Shown here: piece by piece, positions 55,113 through 62,888 of the stretch
Position numbering within the stretch: the stretch's first letter is position 1
Layout of the letters: every line of letters begins with the position of its first letter
Source of the DNA: Anaerolineales bacterium
Lineage (GTDB): Bacteria > Chloroflexota > Anaerolineae > Anaerolineales > Villigracilaceae
Reading direction: 5' to 3'
NCBI GenBank assembly: GCA_016744335.1
Contig: JADGEO010000010.1
Location: 1-64,000, forward strand
Length of the DNA stretch: 64,000 bases
The notes under the pieces: generated by a model
Told to the model about the DNA's origin: nothing
Seen by the model: only the letters and a program-made list of their open reading frames with translations
Database searches by the model: none
Program-made: the position numbers and the translations under genes

Positions 55113-56227
55113 TAGAAAGCCCTCCTGTCTTTATTGAATTCACGTAAATTATAGACAATGACTGGAACAACAGCAATTAAGAGAATAATCGCAATTGCAG
55201 AAGCACGCCCTGTATTGCCATAGGTAAAGCGTTGCAAATAAAACTCATTGGCGATAACGTTTGTGCCGTTATTGCCACCTGTCATCACTCGAACAATGTC
55301 GAATAATTTCAAGCTAAAAATAACGATAGTTGTCGTGACTGTCAGTAAGGTGCCTTTGATGTAGGGAACGGTAATGCCAAAGAAGGCTTGTACCTCAGTA
55401 GCGCCATCTATACGGGCAGACTCTAGTAATTCGTCTGGGATGCCCTTAATTGCAGAGGAGATAATGACCATCGCAAATCCTGTTTGGAGCCAAACCATGA
55501 TAATGATGAGGAAGAAATTATTCCACGGGGGTAAACTAAGCCAAGGCTGTGATTCCCAGCCTAGCGCAATAACAATTGCATTGAGTAAACCGATTTCCTG
55601 AATACCAACGCCAACGCCTCTGTAGGTATATACAAATTTCCAAATTACGCCTGCGCCCACAAACGAGATTGCCATTGGCATAAAAATAATCGCTTTATAG
55701 ATAGGCTCAAATTTGCTACGGTCTGCCAGTACAGCAACCAGCAAGCCAAAGCTCACACTAAGCGCTGTGCCAAAAACCATCCATAGCAAATTGTTACGAA
55801 AAGTTTCAAGCATAATGCGGTCTGTGAAGGCAAATTTATAGTTGTTGAAAATCGCCCAACCTGTTCCAATCCATTCTTGCCCCAACGGTCCCTTGAAACT
55901 TAAAATCAATGTACGGAAAACGGGAATGATAAGATACCACGCCATAATCGCAACAGCCGGACCGATAAATACGAAGGGTTGTAATTTTCGTCCCCATTCT
56001 CCCGGCAATTGTTCTACAAACCAATTTAGGACAACGAAAAGGAGGGCTACGCCACCCACTCCCCAAAGGATGGCAACCAAAATGATAACAAGTTGTGGGG
56101 CATCGCTGTCTCGTAAGAAGAGAAATACTTGCCATAATCCCCAAAATGTAGCTATAGAGACTAAAAAGGAAAGAAGTATTCTTCCAAGAGTTGTTAAAGC
56201 AGACGAGTCTTTTTGAGGTGTTTCCAT
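55112..56227 (-). CDS. Alpha-glucoside-type ABC permease, AglF-like
   Basis: A 371-residue MalF-type permease with eight or so helices, two more than usual at the N-terminus (FLVSIATFWGLWQVFLFL and LVIILVAILWGVGGVALLFV). PFVFIGPAVAIMAWYLIIPV begins the core, the coupling loop is DELLESARIDGATEVQAFFG, and DIVRVMTGGNNGTNVIANEF is the conserved C-terminal block of AglF-type permeases. A strong AGGAGG lies before the start. It is separated from the binding-protein gene by 328 bp holding two hairpins and a repeat. Confidence 0.9.
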   Translation of the reverse strand: METPQKDSSALTTLGRILLSFLVSIATFWGLWQVFLFLRDSDAPQLVIILVAILWGVGGVALLFVVLNWFVEQLPGEWGRKLQPFVFIGPAVAIMAWYLIIPVFRTLILSFKGPLGQEWIGTGWAIFNNYKFAFTDRIMLETFRNNLLWMVFGTALSVSFGLLVAVLADRSKFEPIYKAIIFMPMAISFVGAGVIWKFVYTYRGVGVGIQEIGLLNAIVIALGWESQPWLSLPPWNNFFLIIIMVWLQTGFAMVIISSAIKGIPDELLESARIDGATEVQAFFGITVPYIKGTLLTVTTTIVIFSLKLFDIVRVMTGGNNGTNVIANEFYLQRFTYGNTGRASAIAIILLIAVVPVIVYNLREFNKDRRAF

Positions 56228-56263
56228 AGACTTTACCTCCTAAAAAATAATTGGGATTGCTCG

Positions 56264-56287
56264 TAAAGCGAGATTTATCTCGCTTTA
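56264..56287. repeat. Short hairpin upstream of AglF-like gene
   Basis: TAAAGCGAGA pairs with TCTCGCTTTA across a four-base loop, 37 bp before the start codon of the AglF-like permease gene. Confidence 0.6.
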
Positions 56288-56334
56288 GTTTATAAGTGAA
56301 AGATAGATCTTAGATTACAAATAATTGGGACGAA

Positions 56335-56460
56335 GAGCGGTGCATCGCTCTTGATTTCAACTTGCGTGCTTTTGGTCAACATTTCCTTGGCGTATAGTGT
56401 GGTGACGTTCACGCCGAGAAAATGCTAGGGATTTGGCACCCCAGCTCAAATCATGTTCGA
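56335..56460. repeat. Intergenic repeat with conserved pairing, copy B
   Basis: Shares blocks with copy A at 42815: CTTGCGTGC, TTGGTCAACA, CTTGGCGTA, GGCACCC and CAAATCATGT. The variable middle can pair as CTTGGCGT with ACGCCGAG, plus GTGA with TCAC, so pairing is kept while bases differ. It lies between the binding-protein and permease genes. Confidence 0.5.
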
Positions 56461-56489
56461 TACGGCTTTATATCTAAAAGATGAAGTTT

Positions 56490-56519
56490 AGAAGGACGGG
56501 ATATACTTCCCGTCCTTCT
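56490..56519 (-). terminator. Hairpin between binding-protein and permease genes
   Basis: Twelve-base perfect stem AGAAGGACGGGA with TCCCGTCCTTCT, six-base loop, 37 bp after the binding-protein stop. No U-tract follows, so it may protect the 3' end of the upstream message rather than terminate. Confidence 0.65.
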
Positions 56520-56555
56520 ATTCTACATTAAGACCTGATAGGTCTAATATCTAAC

Positions 56556-57830
56556 TTATTCGGTGGGCCAAGAGTCGTCAATTTGTTGCAATGCGCCTTC
56601 CATTTCTACAGTGCCGCTTACGTAATCGGTCATGTATTTCCAGAAAGTGCCTGCGCCAACGGAGCCGGGCATAAGGTCAGAGGCATCGAAGCGGAAAGAA
56701 TCTGCATTCAAGATGATCTCAGCAACGTCACGGGTGACGGAGTCTGCGTACCAATCTAAATCGGAGTCATTATGCGGTGAAATTGCGCCGCCAGCTTCGA
56801 CCCAACCTTTGACAGAGTCGCCGGTGGAGAAGTATTGAATGGTTGCGCGAACTTCGGGGCGGTCGTTGAACATAGCGTAAATATCGCCTGCGCCGAGGAC
56901 GGGCTTGCCGTATTGTTCATCAATTGGGGGTAGATAGAAGAAATCGTAATCTACGCCAGCTTCTTTGCCTTCTGGGAAGAAGGAAGTGATGAAGTTGCCT
57001 TGACGGTGCAACCAGCATTTGGGGGGTGAATCAAACATGGGGGGGGGGGCATCACCAAAGAAAGTGGTGGGGATGGAAGCTTGCCCGCCATAAACGTAAG
57101 CATCGTTGAACCAAATGTCGGTAACATAACCGAGTGCATTTTGTACTTCGGGGGAGTTGAAGGCTAATTCGCCAGCAACCCATTTGTCGTAATTTTCAAG
57201 GGAAGTGGTGCGGAGCATGGTGTCTTCGAGCCAGTCGGTCATTGCCCAACCAGTTGCGGCACCAGATTCGATTCCTATACACCAAGGGGTATCACCGTCA
57301 GAGGCGATGGTTTCGGTGAGGGTCATCATTTCAGCCCAGGTTTCAGGAACTTCGTAGCCAGCGGCATCAAATTCGGCTTTCGGGTAGAAAACCAAAGATT
57401 TACCATTTGCACGTCCCCAAACACCAGCCATCATTGCGCCATCGGGACCTTCCATTGTGCCCATATCGAGCCAGGATTGGATGTAATTCTCATTCAGCCA
57501 ATCTTCATCAATGACACCATTGAGGTCAACAACTTGACCTTTGGCAACCATCGTGGACAAAAGACCAGGTTGTGGGAAGTCAACAATGTCGGGGGCATCG
57601 CCACCGTCTACACGGATGGTGATGGAGGCTTCAAATTCTTTGGAGCCTTCATATTGAATATCAATGCCGGTTGCTTCTTCATAAGCGGCAACTGATGCGT
57701 CAAATTTGACAGCATCTGCATCGGTGAAAGGACCAGACATGGTAACAACTGTGCCATCATACTCACCATCGTAAGCGGCGGCGAGTTCATCACCTGGAGC
57801 AACATCAGATGCGGCAGGAGTTTCTGCACC
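56556..57830 (-). repeat. 1275-bp direct repeat, C-terminal domain copy
   Basis: Encodes binding domain 2. Matching positions are offset by 1275 bp (for example TCGGTCATGTATTTCCAGAA at 56626 and 57901). Boundaries are approximate. Confidence 0.85.
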
Positions 57831-59243
57831 ATCAGAGGCGGGCCAAGAATCGTCAATTTGTTGGAGTGCGTCTTCCATTTCTACTGTACCGCTTACGTAA
57901 TCGGTCATGTATTTCCAGAAGGTACCAGCACCAACAGCACCGGGCATAAGGTCAGAGGCATCGAAGCGGAAGGAATCTGCATTCAGGATGATCTCAGCAA
58001 CGTCACGGGTGACGGAGTCTGCATACCAATCTAAGTTGGAGTCGTTATGCGGTGAAATTGCGCCGCCAGCTTCAACCCAACCTTTGACAGAGTCGCCAGT
58101 GGAGAAGTATTGAATTGCAGCACGAACTTCGGGGCGGTCGTTGAACATAGCATAAATATCGCCTGCGCCGAGGACGGGTTTGCCGTATTGTTCGTCAATT
58201 GGGGGCAGATAGAAGAAATCGTAATCTACGCCAGCTTCTTTGCCTTCTGGGAAGAAGGAAGTGATGAAGTTGCCTTGACGGTGCAACCAGCATTTGGGGG
58301 GTGAATCAAACATAGGGGTGGGGGCATCACCAAAGAAAGTGGTGGGGATGGAAGCTTGCCCGCCATAAACGTAAGCATCGTTGAACCAAATGTCGGTAAC
58401 ATAACCGAGTGCATTTTGTACTTCAGGGGAGTTGAAGGCTAATTCGCCAGCAACCCATTTGTCGTAATTTTCAAGGGAAGTAGTGCGGAGCATGGTGTCT
58501 TCGAGCCAGTCGGTCATTGCCCAACCAGTTGCGGCACCAGATTCGATTCCTATACACCAAGGGGTATCACCGTCAGAGGCGATGGTTTCGGTGAGGGTCA
58601 TCATTTCAGCCCAGGTTTCAGGAACTTCGTAGCCAGCGGCATCAAATTCGGCTTTCGGGTAGAAAACCAAAGATTTACCATTTGCACGTGCCCAAACACC
58701 AGCCATCATAGGACCATCGGGACCTTCCATTGTGCCCATATCGAGCCAGGATTGGATGTAATTCTCATTCAGCCAAGCTTCATCAATGACACCATTTAGG
58801 TCAACAACTTGACCTTTGGCAACCATAGTGGACAAAAGACCAGGTTGTGGGAAGTCAACAATGTCGGGGGCATCGCCACCGTCTACACGGATGGTGATGG
58901 AGGCTTCAAATTCTTTGGAGCCTTCGTATTGGATATCAATGCCAGTTGCTTCTTCGAAAGCAACAACAGAATTGTCAAATTTGACGGCATCTGCATCGGT
59001 GAAAGGACCAGACATGGTAACAACTGTGCCATCATATTCACCAGCGTAAGCCGCGGCAAGTTCGTCACCTGCAGGGGCGACATCAACAGCAGCGTGTTCT
59101 TCTGCCATAGACTCATCTTCCATAGACTCTTCTGCTGTTTCGGGTTCTTCTACAACAGGTTCTTCAGGTTCAGGAGCGCAAGCTGAGATAATCATACTTG
59201 AAACCATCAGCAACACAAAAAGGGTGAGAAGTATTTTCTTCAT
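56556..59243 (-). CDS. Sugar-binding lipoprotein with two tandem near-identical binding domains
   Basis: This 895-residue protein is about twice the normal length. A signal peptide ends MIISACAPEP (lipobox Cys), followed by a Glu-rich spacer. Two complete family-1 binding domains follow, each starting GDELAAAY and GTVVTMSGPFTDADAVKF and ending TVEMEDALQQIDDSWP or TVEMEGALQQIDDSWP. They differ at only about a dozen positions (for example VWARANG against VWGRANG). At DNA level the unit is a direct repeat with a period of 1275 bp. The linker is ASDGAETPAASDVAP. The second domain contains a C11 homopolymer. It serves the AglF/AglG-like permeases and likely binds an alpha-glucoside. Confidence 0.92.
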   Translation of the reverse strand: MKKILLTLFVLLMVSSMIISACAPEPEEPVVEEPETAEESMEDESMAEEHAAVDVAPAGDELAAAYAGEYDGTVVTMSGPFTDADAVKFDNSVVAFEEATGIDIQYEGSKEFEASITIRVDGGDAPDIVDFPQPGLLSTMVAKGQVVDLNGVIDEAWLNENYIQSWLDMGTMEGPDGPMMAGVWARANGKSLVFYPKAEFDAAGYEVPETWAEMMTLTETIASDGDTPWCIGIESGAATGWAMTDWLEDTMLRTTSLENYDKWVAGELAFNSPEVQNALGYVTDIWFNDAYVYGGQASIPTTFFGDAPTPMFDSPPKCWLHRQGNFITSFFPEGKEAGVDYDFFYLPPIDEQYGKPVLGAGDIYAMFNDRPEVRAAIQYFSTGDSVKGWVEAGGAISPHNDSNLDWYADSVTRDVAEIILNADSFRFDASDLMPGAVGAGTFWKYMTDYVSGTVEMEDALQQIDDSWPASDGAETPAASDVAPGDELAAAYDGEYDGTVVTMSGPFTDADAVKFDASVAAYEEATGIDIQYEGSKEFEASITIRVDGGDAPDIVDFPQPGLLSTMVAKGQVVDLNGVIDEDWLNENYIQSWLDMGTMEGPDGAMMAGVWGRANGKSLVFYPKAEFDAAGYEVPETWAEMMTLTETIASDGDTPWCIGIESGAATGWAMTDWLEDTMLRTTSLENYDKWVAGELAFNSPEVQNALGYVTDIWFNDAYVYGGQASIPTTFFGDAPPPMFDSPPKCWLHRQGNFITSFFPEGKEAGVDYDFFYLPPIDEQYGKPVLGAGDIYAMFNDRPEVRATIQYFSTGDSVKGWVEAGGAISPHNDSDLDWYADSVTRDVAEIILNADSFRFDASDLMPGSVGAGTFWKYMTDYVSGTVEMEGALQQIDDSWPTE
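57831..59105 (-). repeat. 1275-bp direct repeat, N-terminal domain copy
   Basis: Encodes binding domain 1 of the same protein. It lacks the C11 tract because the corresponding codons read GCC CCC ACC CCT. Confidence 0.85.
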
Positions 59244-59320
59244 TATTTTATATTCCTCCGAATATAGGGGTCTTATAGGTTTTTGAAATTCTCAATAAAA
59301 TATTTAATCTAAATTCGAGC

Positions 59321-59335
59321 GCACCACCTCCTTAA
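59321..59335 (-). promoter_or_regulatory. Leader motif TTAAGGAGGTGGTGC upstream of second binding-protein gene
   Basis: On the minus strand TTAAGGAGGTGGTGC lies 78-92 bases before the start and is followed by a six-codon ORF (GTG CGC TCG AAT TTA GAT TAA). It matches the motif at 42756 in sequence and position. Confidence 0.5.
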
Positions 59336-59350
59336 AAAAACTTCATTTAA

Positions 59351-60379
59351 TTAATGCTCGCAACACGATTTTCGTATAACGAGCTGAGTATCTAAGACCA
59401 GATTTCGTTTTTCTGGTATATGTCCTTTCATTAAATCTAATAGGAGCAAGCATGCTTCAGATGCCAAATCTTGAGCAGGCAATCGAACAGTCGTTAGCGG
59501 AGGGTCTGAATACTTAGACCAAGGAACATCATCAAATCCAACAATTGAAATATCATCAGGAATACGTAAACCAGCTTTTCGCAATGCTGCCTTTGCACCC
59601 ATTGCAACATTGTCACTAGCAACAAAGACAGCTGAAAATTCTTCCCCTGAAGAGAGTAAAGCATTCATACTCTCAAAGCCACTTTGGGGACTAAAATCAG
59701 CATATCCAATAAGACTATCTTTGAGCGGTATCCCAGCTTTAGAGAGTGCGTCTTGATAGCCAAAAATACGATCTGGAACAGCGCTATAGGAAAGGCGTGC
59801 ATTAGAAATGCATGCAATTTTCGAATGTCCTAGATCAATTAGATACTGCGTCGCTTGTTCAGCCGCTGAACGGTTATCAACATCAACGGAGCAAAGATTG
59901 GAATCTTGTAAATTCCCCATCAAAACAGCCGGAACACCAACTTCGCCCAACTTTTTTAAACCTTTATCATCTATGCGTGGGGTAAGCAAAATCATGCCAT
60001 CAATATGTTTTGCATGTGCAAGCTCTAAATAGACACGTTCTTGCCGCTCTTCTTCAATGGATTCAATTAAAAGACGAAAATTGTTCCGTTTGGCAACATC
60101 TAAAAGCCCCCCAAGTATTTGTGGTAAAAAAGTGTCTGATGCAATATGATGGGGGCTTCGCGTCATAACCAATCCGATTGCTTGTGCGCGTTGGGTAGCC
60201 AGAGCCTGAGCTGTTGCGTTTGGCACGTAGCCAAGGTTTTTTGCAGCGTCATAAACTCGTTGACGTGTTGGCACAGGTATATTTACCCCCTTTACATCAT
60301 TTAAAACAAGCGAAACGGTGGTGCGAGATACACCAGCTAAATTTGCTACGTCCTGACTTGTAGACCGCTTTTTCATCAC
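59351..60379 (-). CDS. LacI-family transcriptional regulator
   Basis: The 342-residue regulator has the N-terminal helix-turn-helix STSQDVANLAGVSRTTVSLV and hinge region PNATAQALATQRAQAIG, then a periplasmic-binding-like effector domain with IDGMILLTPRIDDKG, VDVDNRSAAEQATQYLID, FVASDNVAMGAKAALRK and ISIVGFDDVPWSKYSDPPLT. It precedes the binding-protein gene in the same direction and is the obvious local regulator. Two tandem operator-like sites lie between its own promoter and its start, so it likely represses itself and reads through to the operon. The start is GTG (60379) or the next ATG. Confidence 0.93.
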   Translation of the reverse strand: MMKKRSTSQDVANLAGVSRTTVSLVLNDVKGVNIPVPTRQRVYDAAKNLGYVPNATAQALATQRAQAIGLVMTRSPHHIASDTFLPQILGGLLDVAKRNNFRLLIESIEEERQERVYLELAHAKHIDGMILLTPRIDDKGLKKLGEVGVPAVLMGNLQDSNLCSVDVDNRSAAEQATQYLIDLGHSKIACISNARLSYSAVPDRIFGYQDALSKAGIPLKDSLIGYADFSPQSGFESMNALLSSGEEFSAVFVASDNVAMGAKAALRKAGLRIPDDISIVGFDDVPWSKYSDPPLTTVRLPAQDLASEACLLLLDLMKGHIPEKRNLVLDTQLVIRKSCCEH

Positions 60380-60396
60380 TAATCGTCCTTAGTTGG

Positions 60397-60421
60397 TAAC
60401 GCGTGTTACTAACGCGTGTTA
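60397..60421. promoter_or_regulatory. Tandem LacI-type operators
   Basis: Two copies of TAACGCGTGTTA (60397-60408 and 60410-60421) with a 13-bp period, each a near-perfect palindrome with a central CG step as LacI regulators prefer. They lie directly downstream of the promoter -10 and 18 bases from the lacI-like start. Confidence 0.8.
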
Positions 60422-60423
60422 CC

Positions 60424-60452
60424 AGTGTAGCAAAAAGAAATAACTTTGTCAA
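60424..60452 (-). promoter_or_regulatory. Sigma70-type promoter of the lacI-like gene
   Basis: On the minus strand TTGACA (60447-60452), 17-base spacer, TACACT (60424-60429). This is near consensus, with operators immediately downstream where the transcript would start. Confidence 0.8.
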
Positions 60453-60717
60453 ATTTTCTTTTGTGGACAATACTTTGATGGTCAATCAGGTTACCTTCTA
60501 GTTTCATTATCATCATAAATATATATGAAAAGAAACAGAAATTCTTTCTTGCTTGATAAGCATCCTAGCATCGGAGCCAAAGACGAGTTGGTCTTGGATA
60601 TTTTTTTTCTGCGAGGAGATATGGTTGGAGTTTTGGGGTTTTTGTTACCTGTGGCGACCGCACGGCGGTAAACCGACCGTGCTAATTATACGAAGCCCTT
60701 GCCGGTTGTTTTTGACG

Positions 60718-60749
60718 TTGTAGGGGCACAGAATACTGTGCTCCTACAA
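60718..60749. repeat. Palindromic TTGTAGGGGC repeat, third copy
   Basis: TTGTAGGGGCACAG pairs with CTGTGCTCCTACAA across AATA, just downstream of the ABC exporter stop. Same outer sequence as 6406 and 9436. The rest of the 60453-60717 spacer contains only a smaller CACGGCGG/CCGACCGTG inverted repeat. Confidence 0.75.
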
Positions 60750-60756
60750 GGTCTGA

Positions 60757-62568
60757 TTACCTGATCACTGCCCCCTGTCCCTCAATATACGCTAAACTCT
60801 GATGCCTGAAATAAGTATTATACAACTCCGCGTAATGCCCCTCTTGTGCGAGCAGGTTGTCGTGGTTTCCCTCCTCAATGATGCCGCCGTTTTCCATCAC
60901 CAAAATCTTATCCGCAGACTTGATGGTTGAAAGGCGATGGGCAATCAGGATGCTGGTTGTGTTTTCTAAAATCAAATTCAATGCCTGCTGAATTTGCCAC
61001 TCGGTAAAGGGGTCAATGCTGGCAGTCGCTTCGTCCAAGATGAAAATAGCGGGGTTTTGGATAAGGACGCGCATTAATGCTACAAGTTGCCGCTGTCCCA
61101 TCGAAAGGCGTGCACCGCGCTCGCCGACTTTGCTATCCAAGCCATCTGGCAGGGTATCTAGCCACTCACCATCACCAATTTTGCGCGCCATTTTCAAAAT
61201 CTCGGTCTCGGTTGCTTCGGGGCGGGCGTAGCGGATATTTTCTGCCACTGTGCCAGAAAATAAGAAGGGGACTTGTGAAACAATGCCCAGTTGACGGCGG
61301 TAGGATGGAAGGTTAAACGATCGGATGTCGCGCCCGTCCACGTGGATTTCTCCTTCTTGGAATTCGTAAAATCGAGCAATTAATTTGGCGATAGACGATT
61401 TCCCTGCGCCGGTGTGCCCGACTAAGGCAAGATTCTGTCCGGGTGGAATGAGCAAGTTGAAACGCGTCAGAAGCGGTTCCGAAGCTGTGTACGCGAAGTG
61501 GACATTTTTGAATCGTACTTGACCTTGCGCGTGCGTGACCTCTTCATCATCTTCTTGTAAAACATTCGGGTCGGCGTCTATTAGCCCGTAAACCCGTTCT
61601 GCGGCAGAGAGTCCTTGCTGAATCTGCGCCCAAAAAGCGGAGAGATTCATCATGGGGAAGAGAAAATGGTTGAGGCTGAGAATAAAAAGATACCAAGCCG
61701 CCACAGTGACCCCGCCGCGCATCACGCTCCAGCCGCCAACATAAACCATGATGGCGGTTGCAATGCCGCCAAGCGTATTGAGAACGGGAAAAATGAGCGC
61801 AAGAACAAATCCACGCCGCACATTAACGCGATAAGAATCTTGATTGGCGATGTCAAAGGTCTCGAAGATGCTTATCTCCTGACGGAAATTTTTGGCAACA
61901 GAAATGCCGCTAACGGTTTCTTTGATAGTCGCGTTTACATCTGCCATTGCGCGCATCCCATTACGAGTTACTGTGCGCGCTGCTTTACGAAACTGTGAGG
62001 TGACAATGAAAATAATGGGAAGATAGAGAACGATGAGCAGGGTTAACTGCCACGAGATGCTAAAAAGGACGATTGCCAAAATGCTCGCCTGAATCAGCTG
62101 TGCGCTGATGTCGGTGGCTATGGTGACGAGTTGCCCAAAATCTTTGGTGTCAGAGGTGATTCGTGAAACAATTTTGCCCGATGAAAACTTATCGTAAAAA
62201 GACAGGTCATGTTCTGCCGTCGCTCGAAAAGCGGAGGTGCGGAGGTTGAGCACCACATCGCCAATGGCTCGGGCGGTGAGGGCGCGGCGCATCCAGTTGA
62301 TGCCCCAGTTGAGTACGCCGATGAGGAAAACGCCGCCACCAATAAGGAGTATCGCATCCATTGTGGGGCGCGTTTCTAGCTCTTTGAGACTTCGGCTGAT
62401 AATCATTGGCGTTGAGGCGGAGATTAACGCCACGATTAGCACCAAGAAGGAGATTTGCATCATCCGCTTGCGCTGAGGGGAGAAGTTGCCCGCAATTCGT
62501 GAGAGCAATTCTTTATCTGTATATTCTCGGTCGTATTTTTCGGCATCTAAGCCGGCGAAGAAACTCAT
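60757..62568 (-). CDS. ABC exporter half-transporter (fused membrane and ATPase domains)
   Basis: This 603-residue protein has a six-helix exporter domain (residues about 35-330) followed by an ATPase. The Walker A is LALVGHTGAGKSSIAKLI, the Q-loop LGIVSQVPFLFSGTVAENI, the signature RLSMGQRQLVALMR (LSMGQ in place of LSGGQ), Walker B AIFILDEATASIDP and H-loop SILIAHRLSTI. It would function as a homodimer or with a partner, exporting a lipid, peptide or drug. No partner gene is adjacent. It is downstream of, but separate from, the sugar operon promoter. Confidence 0.93.
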   Translation of the reverse strand: MSFFAGLDAEKYDREYTDKELLSRIAGNFSPQRKRMMQISFLVLIVALISASTPMIISRSLKELETRPTMDAILLIGGGVFLIGVLNWGINWMRRALTARAIGDVVLNLRTSAFRATAEHDLSFYDKFSSGKIVSRITSDTKDFGQLVTIATDISAQLIQASILAIVLFSISWQLTLLIVLYLPIIFIVTSQFRKAARTVTRNGMRAMADVNATIKETVSGISVAKNFRQEISIFETFDIANQDSYRVNVRRGFVLALIFPVLNTLGGIATAIMVYVGGWSVMRGGVTVAAWYLFILSLNHFLFPMMNLSAFWAQIQQGLSAAERVYGLIDADPNVLQEDDEEVTHAQGQVRFKNVHFAYTASEPLLTRFNLLIPPGQNLALVGHTGAGKSSIAKLIARFYEFQEGEIHVDGRDIRSFNLPSYRRQLGIVSQVPFLFSGTVAENIRYARPEATETEILKMARKIGDGEWLDTLPDGLDSKVGERGARLSMGQRQLVALMRVLIQNPAIFILDEATASIDPFTEWQIQQALNLILENTTSILIAHRLSTIKSADKILVMENGGIIEEGNHDNLLAQEGHYAELYNTYFRHQSLAYIEGQGAVIR

Positions 62569-62819
62569 GGGGTAGGTACCAGTGGTATGAGAGATTGGGT
62601 GGGTTAGTTTTTAACGCGAATCTCGCGAATGGGCGAATTACGCGAATTTTCTTTTGGAAGGGCGATTTATCGCTCTTTGGCTTTGAGCTTGTCCCGTTTA
62701 CGGGCAGGCGGGGTTGGATAAATTTAGACCGCCTGTGGGTAAACCCGACAGGCTCAATGCGGAAGCCCCGTTGGGGCTGTTTGGTGGTCGGTTTTCAGTT
62801 TTCAGTAGCGCATTTTTCT

Positions 62820-62865
62820 TTGTAGTAACCGCTTCAGCGGTTAAGGGCTGAAGCCCTTACTACAA
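62820..62865. repeat. Cruciform repeat TTGTAGTAA with two inner hairpins
   Basis: TTGTAGTAA and TTACTACAA outer arms enclosing ACCGCTTCAGCGGT and AAGGGCTGAAGCCCTT. A three-way-junction-like REP element downstream of the lysE-type gene. The flanking 62569-62819 spacer has several CGCGAA and GGGGC short repeats but no gene. Confidence 0.8.
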
Positions 62866-62888
62866 GGGCGGCAGGATTTTCCTAATTC

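Noticed and set aside
58809-59186. Plus-strand ORFs across the binding-protein repeats
   Set aside because: They recur at the same offset in both repeat copies and are shadows of the minus-strand frame.
56556-59243. Assembly artefact as the explanation for the duplicated binding protein
   Set aside because: The two copies differ at about a dozen residues plus silent sites and the linker is unique, so simple duplication of reads does not explain it; still worth long-read confirmation.
60397-60421. attachment site or short tandem repeat of a mobile element
   Set aside because: Placement between a near-consensus promoter and a lacI-type start, and the CG-centred palindrome, fit operators much better.
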